This document shows positions 8,852 through 16,626 of a DNA stretch of 60,055 nt, in pieces (positions within the stretch are counted from its first letter, which is position 1; every line of letters starts with the position of its first letter). The notes below the pieces were generated by a model, which saw only the letters and a program-made list of their open reading frames with translations, had not been told where the DNA came from and searched no databases. The position numbers and the translations under genes were made by a program. Source of the DNA: Streptomyces morookaense (lineage in GTDB: Bacteria > Actinomycetota > Actinomycetes > Streptomycetales > Streptomycetaceae); NCBI RefSeq assembly GCF_013030945.1, contig NZ_JABBXF010000079.1:1-60055 (forward strand), read 5' to 3'.

Positions 8852-9652
8852 TTATCTGTAGGAGGCGCGGGTGCGGATGCGGGAGACGCCCAGGAGGGCG
8901 AGGAGGGTGGTGACCATGAGCACGACGGCGAGCGCGGCTCCGGAGAAGAGGGCGCCACGGTCGGTGGCACCGAAAATCTTGACGGGGAGGGGGAGCCAGT
9001 CGGGCGGGTAGAGCATCATCGTGGCGCTCAACTCGCCCATGGACAGGGCGAAGCAGAGGCCGGCGGCGGCCGTGAGGGAGGGCAGCAGGAGGGGGAGCTT
9101 CACGCGCCACAGCACATGGGCGGGGCGCGCGCCGAGACTTGCGGCGAGCTGCTCGTAGGCAGGGTCGAGGCGTGCGAGGGCGGCCGTCACCGACTGGTGG
9201 GCGAAGGCGGTGACGAGCACGGTGTGCGCGACGATCACGATCTCGCGGGTGCCGTTGAGGAGCAGCGGGGGCCGGGAGAAGGCGACGAGCAGCGACAGTC
9301 CCACGACGACGGAGGGCACCGCCACCGGGAGCATGAACAGCGCGTCCACGGCCTTGCGCGAGCGCCGGCCGCGCAGGGACTGCGCCGCGAGGGCGGCCCA
9401 GGTGCCGAGGGCGAGGGCGAGCAGGCCGGCGGCCACGGCCGTCACCAGGCTGGTGACGAGGGCGTCCGTCGCGTCGCCGTGGACGAGGTCCCGGTAGTGC
9501 GCCGTGGTGGCGCCGGAGGGAAGTACACCGCTCCAGTTCGTGGCGAAGGAGGCGGCCACGATCACCAGGAAGGGGAGGGCGAAGACAGGCAGGAAGAGCG
9601 CGAAGAAGACGGCTTGAACCGCCCACCGGGCGCGGCGGCTATGCACGAGCAC
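8852..9652 (-). CDS. ABC transporter permease, probably 2-aminoethylphosphonate
   Basis: A 266-aa inner-membrane permease with about six helices and a BPD_transp_1-type cytoplasmic loop (EQLAASLGARPAHVLWRVKLP), where the ATPase docks. It starts with GTG at 9652, 14 bases inside the previous permease gene, so translation is probably coupled. With its neighbour it forms the heterodimeric channel for the binding lipoprotein. The C terminus is short and basic (RIRTRASYR). Confidence 0.8.
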   Translation of the reverse strand: MLVHSRRARWAVQAVFFALFLPVFALPFLVIVAASFATNWSGVLPSGATTAHYRDLVHGDATDALVTSLVTAVAAGLLALALGTWAALAAQSLRGRRSRKAVDALFMLPVAVPSVVVGLSLLVAFSRPPLLLNGTREIVIVAHTVLVTAFAHQSVTAALARLDPAYEQLAASLGARPAHVLWRVKLPLLLPSLTAAAGLCFALSMGELSATMMLYPPDWLPLPVKIFGATDRGALFSGAALAVVLMVTTLLALLGVSRIRTRASYR

Positions 9653-10697
9653 GAGGACCTCCTGCGGGGCGCGTTCGGGAGAGCAGCAGCCGGTACAGGC
9701 CGTAGAGGCCCACGGAGAGCACGATGTTGACGACGGCGACCACGCAGGCGGAGGTGTAGTCGCCGTCGAGGACGGCCTTGCCGTAGACGAGCGTGGGCAG
9801 GGTGGTGACGCCCTTGGCGCCGGTGAAGAGGACGATGCCGAACTCGTTGAGGCACATGACGAGGACGAGCGAGCCGCCTGCGGCGAGCGAGGGCAGCGCC
9901 TCGGGGAGGATCACCTGCCGCACGATCCGCGGCGCCTTGGCGCCGAGGGAGGCGGCGGCTTCGAGCTGCGCCGTCTCGATCTGGGAGAAGGCGGCGAGGA
10001 GGGGGCGCATGACGAAGGGGGTGAAGTAGGTGATCTCGGCGAGGAGCACACCCCAGGGGGTGTGCAGGAAGTCGAACGGCCCGGTGCCGCCGAGGGCATC
10101 GGTCCAGAGGCCGTTGGCCATGCCGACGGTGCCGTAGATGAAGAGGAGGGCGAGGGTGATGAGGAAGGAGGGGAAGGAGAGGAAGACGTCGATGAACCGG
10201 GCGAGGGCCTTGCCGCCGGGAAAGGGGACGAAGGCGATCACGATCGCCAGGACGAAACCGAGGATCACGGCGCCGGCCGTGGACCCGGTGGCGATCAGCA
10301 CCGTGGTGCGGAGGGCCTGCCGGAAGGCGGCCTGCCCGAGGACGTCGCCGTACGCGGCGAGGGAGGGGCTGCCGCCCCCGGAGCCGTCCGGCGAGAGGGA
10401 CTGCCGGGCGACCAGGGCGAGGGGGTAGAGGAAGACGAGGCCGAGAACGGCGAGGGGCGGGAGGGCGAGTACCCATGCGGGCAGGGTTCGCGGCTTCCGG
10501 GTTTCCGGCAACTCGGGTTGCCCGCCGTTGCGGCGGGAGGATTGCGCGGGCCCGCACCCCGGCCCGTGAGCACCGTCGCGGTGCGCAGGGCCGTAGGGGC
10601 GCCCGCCCCTGCCCTCCGCCGCAACGGCGAGACGCCCCACGGCGGTGACCGGCGGTGCCGAACCGGCCTCGGCCCGCAGCCCGTTGGGCTCAGCCAT
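9639..10697 (-). CDS. ABC transporter permease, probably 2-aminoethylphosphonate
   Basis: A 352-aa permease. It carries an unusual charged, Gly- and Pro-rich cytoplasmic N terminus of about 80 residues before the first helix (WVLALPPLAVLGLVFLYPL). The docking loop is EAAASLGAKAPRIVRQVILP. The ATG at 10697 overlaps the ATPase stop by 8 bases, and the 3' end overlaps the next permease by 14. A later start near the first helix is possible, but the tight overlap favours the full-length form. Confidence 0.8.
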   Translation of the reverse strand: MAEPNGLRAEAGSAPPVTAVGRLAVAAEGRGGRPYGPAHRDGAHGPGCGPAQSSRRNGGQPELPETRKPRTLPAWVLALPPLAVLGLVFLYPLALVARQSLSPDGSGGGSPSLAAYGDVLGQAAFRQALRTTVLIATGSTAGAVILGFVLAIVIAFVPFPGGKALARFIDVFLSFPSFLITLALLFIYGTVGMANGLWTDALGGTGPFDFLHTPWGVLLAEITYFTPFVMRPLLAAFSQIETAQLEAAASLGAKAPRIVRQVILPEALPSLAAGGSLVLVMCLNEFGIVLFTGAKGVTTLPTLVYGKAVLDGDYTSACVVAVVNIVLSVGLYGLYRLLLSRTRPAGGPRARA

Positions 10698-11742
10698 TCG
10701 TCCCCCCTGCGGGAAGCAGCACCGCGTCCTCGCTCGCGAAGTGGACGGTGACCTCGTCGCCTAGCGCCGGAGTCTCCCGGAGTTCGCGGACTTCCGCGGT
10801 CACATGATGGCCGTCCACCTCGACGGCCACCCGGTGCGTGGCGCCCCGCCACTGCACCTCCGTCACCCGGCCCCGCAGGGTGTTCGGGCCGGGGCCCAGG
10901 CCGACCAGGTGCGGGCGGACGCACAGGGTGGCCGTCGCGCCGTGCGCCGCGCCGCCGGTCGGGACGGACACGTCCGTGCCCGCGAGGCCGACGCGGCCGT
11001 CCCCGGTGACGGTCACCGGCAGCAGGTTCGCGTTGCCGACGAACGACGCCGTGAATTCGGTGCGCGGGCGCCGGTACAGCTCCTGCGGCGTGCCGCAGTC
11101 CCGCAGCCGGGCGCGGTCCATGACCGCGATGCGGTCGGCGAGGGTGAGCGCCTCGACCTGGTCGTGGGTGACGTACAGCATCGTGACATCCGGCAACTCG
11201 CGGTGCAGCCGTGCCAGTTCGGCCAGCATGCCGGAGCGCAGCTGCGCGTCCAGCGCGGACAGCGGCTCGTCCAGGAGCAGCACCCCCGGCCGGATGGCCA
11301 GCGCCCGCGCGATGGCCACACGCTGCTGCTGCCCGCCGGACAGCTCGCGCGGGTACCGCTTGGCGTACGCGGCCATCCCCGTCATCTCCAGCGCTTCCGC
11401 GACCCGCCCCGCGATCATGGCCCGCGGCGCCTTCTGCGCCCGGAGCCCGAAGGCGACGTTGGCGTCGACCCGCATGTGCGGGAAGAGCGCGTACTGCTGG
11501 ACGACCATGCCGACGCCGCGGCGGTGGGGGGCGAGGCCGGTGACGTCCCGGCCGCCGATGAACACCCTCCCGGCGGCGGGCCGTACGAACCCGGCGACGG
11601 ACCGCAGCGCCGTCGTCTTGCCGGATCCGGACGGCCCGAGCAGGGCCATGACCTCGCCGGGTTCGACGGTGAGGGAGAGGGAGTCGAGGACGGTGTTGTC
11701 GCCGTAGGCGACGGTGACACCCTCGAACCGTATGCCGGTCAC
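10690..11742 (-). CDS. ABC transporter ATP-binding protein, probably 2-aminoethylphosphonate
   Basis: A 350-aa ATPase of the iron/thiamine/AEP importer type. Walker A is GPSGSGKT (36-43), the signature LSGGQQQR (134-141) and Walker B LLLDEP (about 155-160), followed by a C-terminal TOBE-like regulatory region from about 245 to the end. The GTG start at 11742 overlaps the stop of the hydrolase gene (GTGA), so I prefer it to upstream in-frame codons. It energises the two permeases downstream. Gene order enzyme-enzyme-ATPase-permease-permease-binding protein points to one transcript. Confidence 0.85.
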   Translation of the reverse strand: MTGIRFEGVTVAYGDNTVLDSLSLTVEPGEVMALLGPSGSGKTTALRSVAGFVRPAAGRVFIGGRDVTGLAPHRRGVGMVVQQYALFPHMRVDANVAFGLRAQKAPRAMIAGRVAEALEMTGMAAYAKRYPRELSGGQQQRVAIARALAIRPGVLLLDEPLSALDAQLRSGMLAELARLHRELPDVTMLYVTHDQVEALTLADRIAVMDRARLRDCGTPQELYRRPRTEFTASFVGNANLLPVTVTGDGRVGLAGTDVSVPTGGAAHGATATLCVRPHLVGLGPGPNTLRGRVTEVQWRGATHRVAVEVDGHHVTAEVRELRETPALGDEVTVHFASEDAVLLPAGGTNG

Positions 11743-12473
11743 GACTCCGTCTCCGTGGCACGGAGTTCGTACTCCGCAACGGCGTCCGGCAGTTCGGCCA
11801 CCGAGCCCAGGACGTGCGTGGCCCCGGCCGCCCGCAGGGCGCCCTCCTCGTGGGCGCCGGTCAGTACGCCGGCGACCATGCCCGCGCCCGCCCGGCTCCC
11901 GGTGAGCATGTCGTACGAGGTGTCCCCCGCCACCGCGACCTGCGCCACCGCGTCCGCGGCCCGCGTGCGCAGCAGGGCGGCCAGCACCATGTCCGGGTAC
12001 GGGCGGCCGCGGCCGCCCACGTCGCCCGGGCAGAGGGTGAGGTCGACGAGACCCTCGCCCCAGCCGAGCGCGGCGAGGATCGCCTCCTGGGTGACCCGGG
12101 CGAAGCCGGTGGTCAGCACGACGCCGCGGCCCTCGCCGCGCAGCCGCTCGATCGCCTCCCGGGCACCCGGGACCGGCGCGCACTGCCCTGCCGCGACCAG
12201 CTGCCCGTAGGCCTCCTCGAAGGCGGCGTTCGCCTCCTGCGCCCGCGCCTCCTCGCCGAAGAGGTGGCGGAAGACCGAGATCTTGGATTCGCCCATCGTG
12301 GCGCGGACGTAGGCGAGTTTCTCCGCATGGTCCGGGGTGCCCGGCTCCACGCCGAGCCGCCGGGCCGCGGCGTCGAAGGCCTGCTCGACGAGGCCGTCGT
12401 CGGCGACGGTCGTGCCGGCCATGTCGAGCACGACCAGGGAAATACGGTTCTGCTTCTGCTTCAACAACCTCAC
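11739..12473 (-). CDS. Phosphonatase-like HAD hydrolase
   Basis: A 244-aa HAD-superfamily enzyme of the family linked to phosphonate operons (TIGR03351-like). Motif I is LDMAGTTV with nucleophile Asp17, closely matching the D-x-A-G-T-T of phosphonoacetaldehyde hydrolase. The segment MGESKIS aligns with the PhnX cap segment MGLLKID, so the Schiff-base lysine appears kept as Lys64. Motif III and IV are GRPYPDM and VAGDTSYDM. The expected reaction is phosphonoacetaldehyde to acetaldehyde plus phosphate. The GTG at 12473 overlaps the oxidase stop (GTGA). The longer open frame upstream is a shadow of the oxidase gene. Confidence 0.8.
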   Translation of the reverse strand: MRLLKQKQNRISLVVLDMAGTTVADDGLVEQAFDAAARRLGVEPGTPDHAEKLAYVRATMGESKISVFRHLFGEEARAQEANAAFEEAYGQLVAAGQCAPVPGAREAIERLRGEGRGVVLTTGFARVTQEAILAALGWGEGLVDLTLCPGDVGGRGRPYPDMVLAALLRTRAADAVAQVAVAGDTSYDMLTGSRAGAGMVAGVLTGAHEEGALRAAGATHVLGSVAELPDAVAEYELRATETES

Positions 12474-13591
12474 CAGCCCAGTTCGTTCGCGGTCGTCTCG
12501 GCGATCGCCGGGGAGCAGGTCATGCCGCGCCCGCCGGGCCCGGTCACCAGCCACACGCCCTCGCGCACCTGCTCGCGGTGCACGACGCGCCCGCTCTCCA
12601 GGCACTGCGCGTACACCCCGGCCCAGCGGCGCCGGACCGCCGGCAGCGGGCGGCCGAGGAAGGACTCGGCGACGGCGGCGAGATGCCGGTAGGGCGCCTC
12701 GTCGACGTCGAAGGCGAACGGGGTCTCGTACTCGTGCGTGTCGCCGATCGTCAGCCCGCCGTCCGCGCGCTGGACCATGAGCAGCTGCATCCTGTGCTCG
12801 GCTGCCACCGGCGGCTGGGCCTGCGCGGCAGCCATCGCGTCCAGCGCGGCACCGCCGTAGGCCGGGTAGTAGCGGAAGCTGTCGGCGTCGGCGACGGAGG
12901 AGGCGAGCCGTTCGCCGAGGGGCCCGGTCTGCATCATCTGCAACCGGACGCGGCGGACGGGGAGTTCGGGGGCGAGTTCCTTGACGAGCCCGCCGAGCCA
13001 TGCGCCCGTGCACAGCACGACGGCGTCGCCGTGGTGGACGTCGCCGCGGTCGTCGCGGACGGCGCGCTCGCCGACGACCTCGCGGACCTCGCGTCCGCCG
13101 AGGAAGGTGTAGCGGCCGGACGTCAGCAGTTCGGCCTTCAGGACGCGCTGGGCGGTGCGCGGTTCGACGGCGGCGTCACGTCCGCAGCGCAGCGCGCCGA
13201 GGAACGTGCCGCGCAGCGCGGGTTCGAGGGCGCGGACCTCTGCGGTGCCGAGGAGTTCGAAGCCGCGCCGGGCGGCCTCGGGGCCCTCGGCGGCGGCCCG
13301 GGCGACGGCCAGTTCGGCCTCGTTGGTGACGAGCGTCAGCGAACCGTTGCCCCGGAAGCCGAGGCCGGGGACGGCGGCCCCGATCTCCTCCCACAGTTCG
13401 CGGGCGCGCAGCGCGGTGTCCAGCTCCGCGCCGCCGGCCCGGCCGCCGACCCAGACCAGGCCGAAGTTGCGGACGGAGGCCCCGCGCGCCTCGGCCTCGC
13501 GCTCCAAGTGGACGACCTCGTGGCCGCGTTGAACTGCATGCCAGGCGTGCATGGTTCCCACCACGCCGGCTCCGACGACTATGACTCGCAT
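12470..13591 (-). CDS. FAD-dependent amine oxidoreductase linked to phosphonate use (TIGR03364-like)
   Basis: A 373-aa DAO-family flavoenzyme. The N terminus is MRVIVVGAGVVG, a GxGxxG dinucleotide fold, and the C terminus GPGGRGMTCSPAIAET is the usual FAD-contact block. This subfamily sits beside phosphonatase-like hydrolases. By context it should oxidise AEP or an N-substituted form to phosphonoacetaldehyde, feeding the next gene. The ATG at 13591 follows GAGGAG by about 10 bases; the GTG at 13600 touches that site and is less likely. It is the first gene of a six-gene operon. The substrate is inferred, not shown. Confidence 0.75.
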   Translation of the reverse strand: MRVIVVGAGVVGTMHAWHAVQRGHEVVHLEREAEARGASVRNFGLVWVGGRAGGAELDTALRARELWEEIGAAVPGLGFRGNGSLTLVTNEAELAVARAAAEGPEAARRGFELLGTAEVRALEPALRGTFLGALRCGRDAAVEPRTAQRVLKAELLTSGRYTFLGGREVREVVGERAVRDDRGDVHHGDAVVLCTGAWLGGLVKELAPELPVRRVRLQMMQTGPLGERLASSVADADSFRYYPAYGGAALDAMAAAQAQPPVAAEHRMQLLMVQRADGGLTIGDTHEYETPFAFDVDEAPYRHLAAVAESFLGRPLPAVRRRWAGVYAQCLESGRVVHREQVREGVWLVTGPGGRGMTCSPAIAETTANELGW

Positions 13592-13663
13592 GCCGTGCAC
13601 GCTCCTCGGAGTGGGTTACTCCATCGGGGCTCCATGGCAACGGGACGGTGAACGGGCTGTCAA

Positions 13664-13679
13664 TCTTGGCCTAGACCCG
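13664..13679. promoter_or_regulatory. Candidate GntR-family operator before the phosphonate operon
   Basis: The core GGCCTAGACC (13668-13677) is a near-palindrome. It differs by one base from GGTCTAGACC, the heart of operators used by HutC-subfamily GntR regulators. It lies between the regulator's stop codon and the oxidase start, where a repressor would control the operon. Confidence 0.5.
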
Positions 13680-14447
13680 TTATTCATCCGTGACCTGAGC
13701 GCTCAGGTGCGTGGTGAACGAGAACCTGTCCCCCCGGTACAGCGAGCGCACCCGTTCCATCGGACGCCCCTCCGTGTCCCGCGACAAGCGGTGGATCAGC
13801 AGCATGGGCAGCGCGGGCGGCGTGCCGACGAGGAGTGCCTCGCGCGGGGTGGCCAGCACGGTTTCCAGCTTCTCGTCCGCGTCGCCGAAGCGGATGCCGA
13901 GCTGCTCGCGCAGGTAGTCGTAGAAGGACGAGTCGGGTGAGAAGTCCGTGTCGAGCCGGGGCACGCGCTCGACCGCGATGTAGGTGCTCTCCAGCCCCAC
14001 CCGCTCGTCGTCGGCGAGGAGGACGCGCTCCATGTGCCAGACGGGATCGCCCTGTTGCACCCCGAGGTCCGCGGCGAGGGCGGCCGGGCACGGCAGGCGC
14101 TCCAGCCCCACCAGGGTGCGGCCCGGGCGGCGGCCCTGACGGCGGACGCCCTCGGTGTAGCTGGCGAGGGCCAGGGGCTGTTCGAGTTTGGGCCCCGCCA
14201 CGACCGTGCCGCGGCCGGCGCGGCGCAGCCGGCCCTCCAGCAGGAGCTCGCGCAGGGCCTGGCGCAGGGTCTCGCGGGACACCTCGAAGCGGGCGGCGAG
14301 CTCGCGCTCGGTGGGCAGAAGCCCGCCTTCGCCCAATTCGTCGAGAAGGGCCGCCACTTGGGACTTGACCGCGTAGTACTTGGGGATCCGGCCGTGTTCG
14401 GGGATACCGGCCCGGATGGGGGCCCCGGGGGAGTGCGCGCTGTTCAC
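13680..14447 (-). CDS. GntR/HutC-family regulator of the phosphonate operon
   Basis: A 255-aa repressor with an N-terminal winged helix (GLLPTERELAARFEVSRETLRQALREL, about residues 40-70) and a C-terminal UTRA effector domain ending with YRGDRFSFTTHLS. I use the GTG at 14447, which has AAGGA 8 bases upstream; an ATG at 14492 lies in repeat-like DNA without a good ribosome site. It is co-directional with, and 88 bases before, the oxidase gene. The effector may be AEP or a pathway intermediate, as for PhnF-type regulators, but this is inference. Confidence 0.8.
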   Translation of the reverse strand: MNSAHSPGAPIRAGIPEHGRIPKYYAVKSQVAALLDELGEGGLLPTERELAARFEVSRETLRQALRELLLEGRLRRAGRGTVVAGPKLEQPLALASYTEGVRRQGRRPGRTLVGLERLPCPAALAADLGVQQGDPVWHMERVLLADDERVGLESTYIAVERVPRLDTDFSPDSSFYDYLREQLGIRFGDADEKLETVLATPREALLVGTPPALPMLLIHRLSRDTEGRPMERVRSLYRGDRFSFTTHLSAQVTDE

Positions 14448-14530
14448 GGCGCCGATCCTTGCACGGGGGCAGGCCGGTCGGGCTGCGCCCATGGCCCGCG
14501 CCGTCGTAGGCCCGCGCCCCTGTTGGGCTG

Positions 14531-14682
14531 CGCCCCGTAAGGGGCGCGGGGAACTGCGCGATCAGCCACCGCCGGCCTGCAGCCGAAGCACCACCTCAGG
14601 GGTCCGGGGCGCAGTCCCGGGGACGTCAACTGCGGACGCGTCGTGGTCGCTCGCGCAGTTCGCCGCGTCCCTTACGGGGCGC
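14531..14682. repeat. Dispersed palindromic intergenic element, copy B (full, both ends)
   Basis: The left end 14531-14560 is the palindrome GCGCCCCGTAAGGGGCGC followed by GGGGAACTGCGCG. The right end 14641-14682 is its inverted counterpart with a few changes. About 80 bases of GC-rich DNA lie between. The right end runs into the 3' part of the LAXTG-protein gene and encodes its basic C-terminal tail. Confidence 0.7.
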
Positions 14683-15363
14683 AAGCATCAGCGCCGCCCC
14701 CGCGGCGACCACCGCACCCGCACCGACCACCATCCCCCGCAGAGGATCGCCCCCGGTATCGGCCAGCCCATCCGCCCCCTCGTCCCCGCCCCCCACCGCA
14801 AACGCGTAATCACCCGACTGCCCCACCCACGCCCCGTCCGCCCCCCGCCGCTGCACAGCGGTGACATTGGCCGTGACCGTCCCCTCCGGGGCCTCCCCCG
14901 TGAACCCCAGCCGCATCCGCACGGTGACCGCCCGGCGGGCCGGTACGGAGAAGCCGGGGAAGTCCGGGCCCTGCCCGTCCAGCACGCCCACGTTCTCCGC
15001 CTCCTCCGTGCGCTCGAACTGCACCGGCCGCCACCGCGCGGCGCCGGGGTCGTAGAAGTCGAGCCGGATGTGACCGGGCTGCAGCGCCCGTCCCTTGTCG
15101 GACAGCACGGCCACGGGGTGGATGGCGCGGCACTCGCCGTCGGTGGTGTTGCGCAGTTCCAGTTCCCACGTCTGCTGGGCGCCCCCGCGCTCGTACGTGT
15201 CCGGACCGCCGCTCAGACGCGAGGTGATGGGGAAGTCCTTGCCCGCAGGGTCGCCGCAATGCGGCTGCGGGCTCGCGGCGGCCGGCTCCTGCGGCACCAC
15301 GGCCGGCCCGAGGGCGGCGGCCAGGACGAACGCGGCGGCGCCGAGGGTGCGGAGCAGGGACAT
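14626..15363 (-). CDS. Secreted protein with LAXTG-type cell-wall sorting signal
   Basis: A 245-aa exported protein. Residues 1-30 are a signal peptide (cleavage probably after AAA or AAAS). The body is beta-rich with Cys36 and Cys78. The C terminus is a sorting signal: LADTG (200-204), a hydrophobic helix (about 209-228) and a basic tail. LAXTG is recognised by class E sortases, which usually lie elsewhere in Streptomyces genomes; the sortase at 5380-6063 looks like class F. The last ~18 residues (APRKGRGELRERPRR...) are encoded by the dispersed repeat, so the gene has gained its tail from it. Function of the body is unknown. Confidence 0.75.
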   Translation of the reverse strand: MSLLRTLGAAAFVLAAALGPAVVPQEPAAASPQPHCGDPAGKDFPITSRLSGGPDTYERGGAQQTWELELRNTTDGECRAIHPVAVLSDKGRALQPGHIRLDFYDPGAARWRPVQFERTEEAENVGVLDGQGPDFPGFSVPARRAVTVRMRLGFTGEAPEGTVTANVTAVQRRGADGAWVGQSGDYAFAVGGGDEGADGLADTGGDPLRGMVVGAGAVVAAGAALMLAPRKGRGELRERPRRVRS

Positions 15364-15397
15364 GGCTCGAGGGACCTTCGCGCTGGGGGACGGCGTG

Positions 15398-15428
15398 GAC
15401 GTACGTCACGTACGCGTACGTACGTACA
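15398..15428. promoter_or_regulatory. CGTACG-rich palindromic tract
   Basis: This 31-base tract is built of overlapping ACGT units. It contains the palindromes GACGTACGTC (15398-15407) and ACGTACGCGTACGT (15408-15421). It lies just upstream of the LAXTG-protein start and after the ROK gene, so it is in the promoter or leader of the former. It may be an operator; no regulator is identified. Confidence 0.4.
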
Positions 15429-15474
15429 TCCCACCGGGCGTCGCACCGTACGGGCCCATACCGCCGACCGGCCG

Positions 15475-16569
15475 TCAGACGCCACCCGTTGTGCGGAAGA
15501 GCGGGGCGAGCGCGAGCTCGGCCGCACCGTCGACCACGGTGCGCCCGCCCCCCGGTGCGACCGCCACCGGGACCGCACCCCCGGCCCCGCCCGCGAGGGC
15601 GTCCCGCACCCCGGCCGTGTACGCCTCCGGGTCGGCCAGCACGGTGCGGCCCCCGAGCAGGACCAGGTCGATGTCGAGCAGGCGCACGAGGTTGGCGGCG
15701 CCGACGCCGAGCAGGCGGGCGGCGCGGCCGGTGTCGCCCTCGGCGACGGCGGCCAGGCACAGGGCCTCGATGCAGCCTCGGTTGCCGCAGGGGCACGGCG
15801 GCCCGTCGAGCTGGAGCACCTGGTGCCCGAACTCCCCCGCGCCCGTGCGCGCGCCGCGGTGCACGCCGCGGCCGAGGACGAGCCCGGCGCCGAGGCCGGT
15901 GCCGAGGTGGAGGTAGGCGAAGGAGTCGGCGGCGCGGGTGCGGGCGAGACCGAGGGCGGCGGCGTTGGTGTCCTTGTCGAGGACGACGGGGACGCCGAGG
16001 CCGAGCCGCTCGGCCAGGGCGTCGCGCAGCGGGAAGCCGTCCCACTGCGGGTGCCCGGTGACGCGGTGCAGGACGCCGCCCGCGTGGTCGAGGGGCCCGG
16101 GGGCGGCGACGCCGACCCCGAGGAGCGTCGCCGGAGAAGCCTCCGCCAGCAGGGCCGCGACCTCCCTCTCGACGGTGGCGAGCACCGCCTCCGCGCCCGC
16201 GCCGAACGCGAGCGGGGCGGTACGGGCGGCGACGGGCGTGCCGGTGAGGTCGGCGAGGGTCGCGTGCATCTCGTCGCGGTCGAGGTGCAGCCCGACGGCG
16301 TGGGCCGCGCCGGGGACGAGGCGGATGGCGGTCGCGGGCTTGCCGCCCGTGGAGGCCCGGCGGCCCGCCTCCGCGGCCAGCCCGCCGTCCCGCAGCCGCC
16401 CGGTGATCTTGCTGACGGCCTGCGGCGTCAGCCCCGTGCGCCCGGCCAGCTCCGCGCGGCTCGCACCGCGCTCGCCCGCCTCGCGCAGGAGGCCGAGGAC
16501 GAGGGCGGTGTTGTGGTCGCGGAGGGCGGCGAGGTTGGCGCCGACGGGGGCGGTGGGGGTCCTGTGCAC
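15475..16569 (-). CDS. ROK-family transcriptional repressor
   Basis: A 364-aa regulator with an N-terminal winged helix (SRAELAGRTGLTPQAVSKITGRL, about 37-59) and a C-terminal ROK sugar-kinase-like domain. DKDTNAAALG and LGTGLGAG mark the nucleotide-binding fold. The zinc site is His249 and CPCGNRGC (259-266). Such proteins repress sugar-use genes and release DNA on binding a sugar or sugar phosphate. It starts with GTG at 16569 and diverges from the Gfo/Idh gene across 57 bases that hold two overlapping inverted repeats, so it probably controls that gene and itself. Confidence 0.85.
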   Translation of the reverse strand: MHRTPTAPVGANLAALRDHNTALVLGLLREAGERGASRAELAGRTGLTPQAVSKITGRLRDGGLAAEAGRRASTGGKPATAIRLVPGAAHAVGLHLDRDEMHATLADLTGTPVAARTAPLAFGAGAEAVLATVEREVAALLAEASPATLLGVGVAAPGPLDHAGGVLHRVTGHPQWDGFPLRDALAERLGLGVPVVLDKDTNAAALGLARTRAADSFAYLHLGTGLGAGLVLGRGVHRGARTGAGEFGHQVLQLDGPPCPCGNRGCIEALCLAAVAEGDTGRAARLLGVGAANLVRLLDIDLVLLGGRTVLADPEAYTAGVRDALAGGAGGAVPVAVAPGGGRTVVDGAAELALAPLFRTTGGV

Positions 16570-16591
16570 ACCGCCATTGTGATCGCCCCGC

Positions 16592-16614
16592 TTGCACTTC
16601 TGCAACAGCGTTGC
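16592..16614. promoter_or_regulatory. Overlapping inverted repeats, candidate ROK operator
   Basis: TTGCA-4-TGCAA (16592-16605) and GCAAC-3-GTTGC (16602-16614) overlap in the 57-base space between the divergent ROK and Gfo/Idh genes. The second repeat lies about 13 bases before the Gfo/Idh start, so a bound repressor would block initiation there. Confidence 0.55.
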
Positions 16615-16626
16615 CAAAGTGGTGGC

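Noticed and set aside
10540..10610. Another copy of the dispersed repeat in the permease N terminus
   Set aside because: It shares only scattered GGGGCGC-like bases and no arm or palindrome; it is ordinary GC-rich coding sequence.
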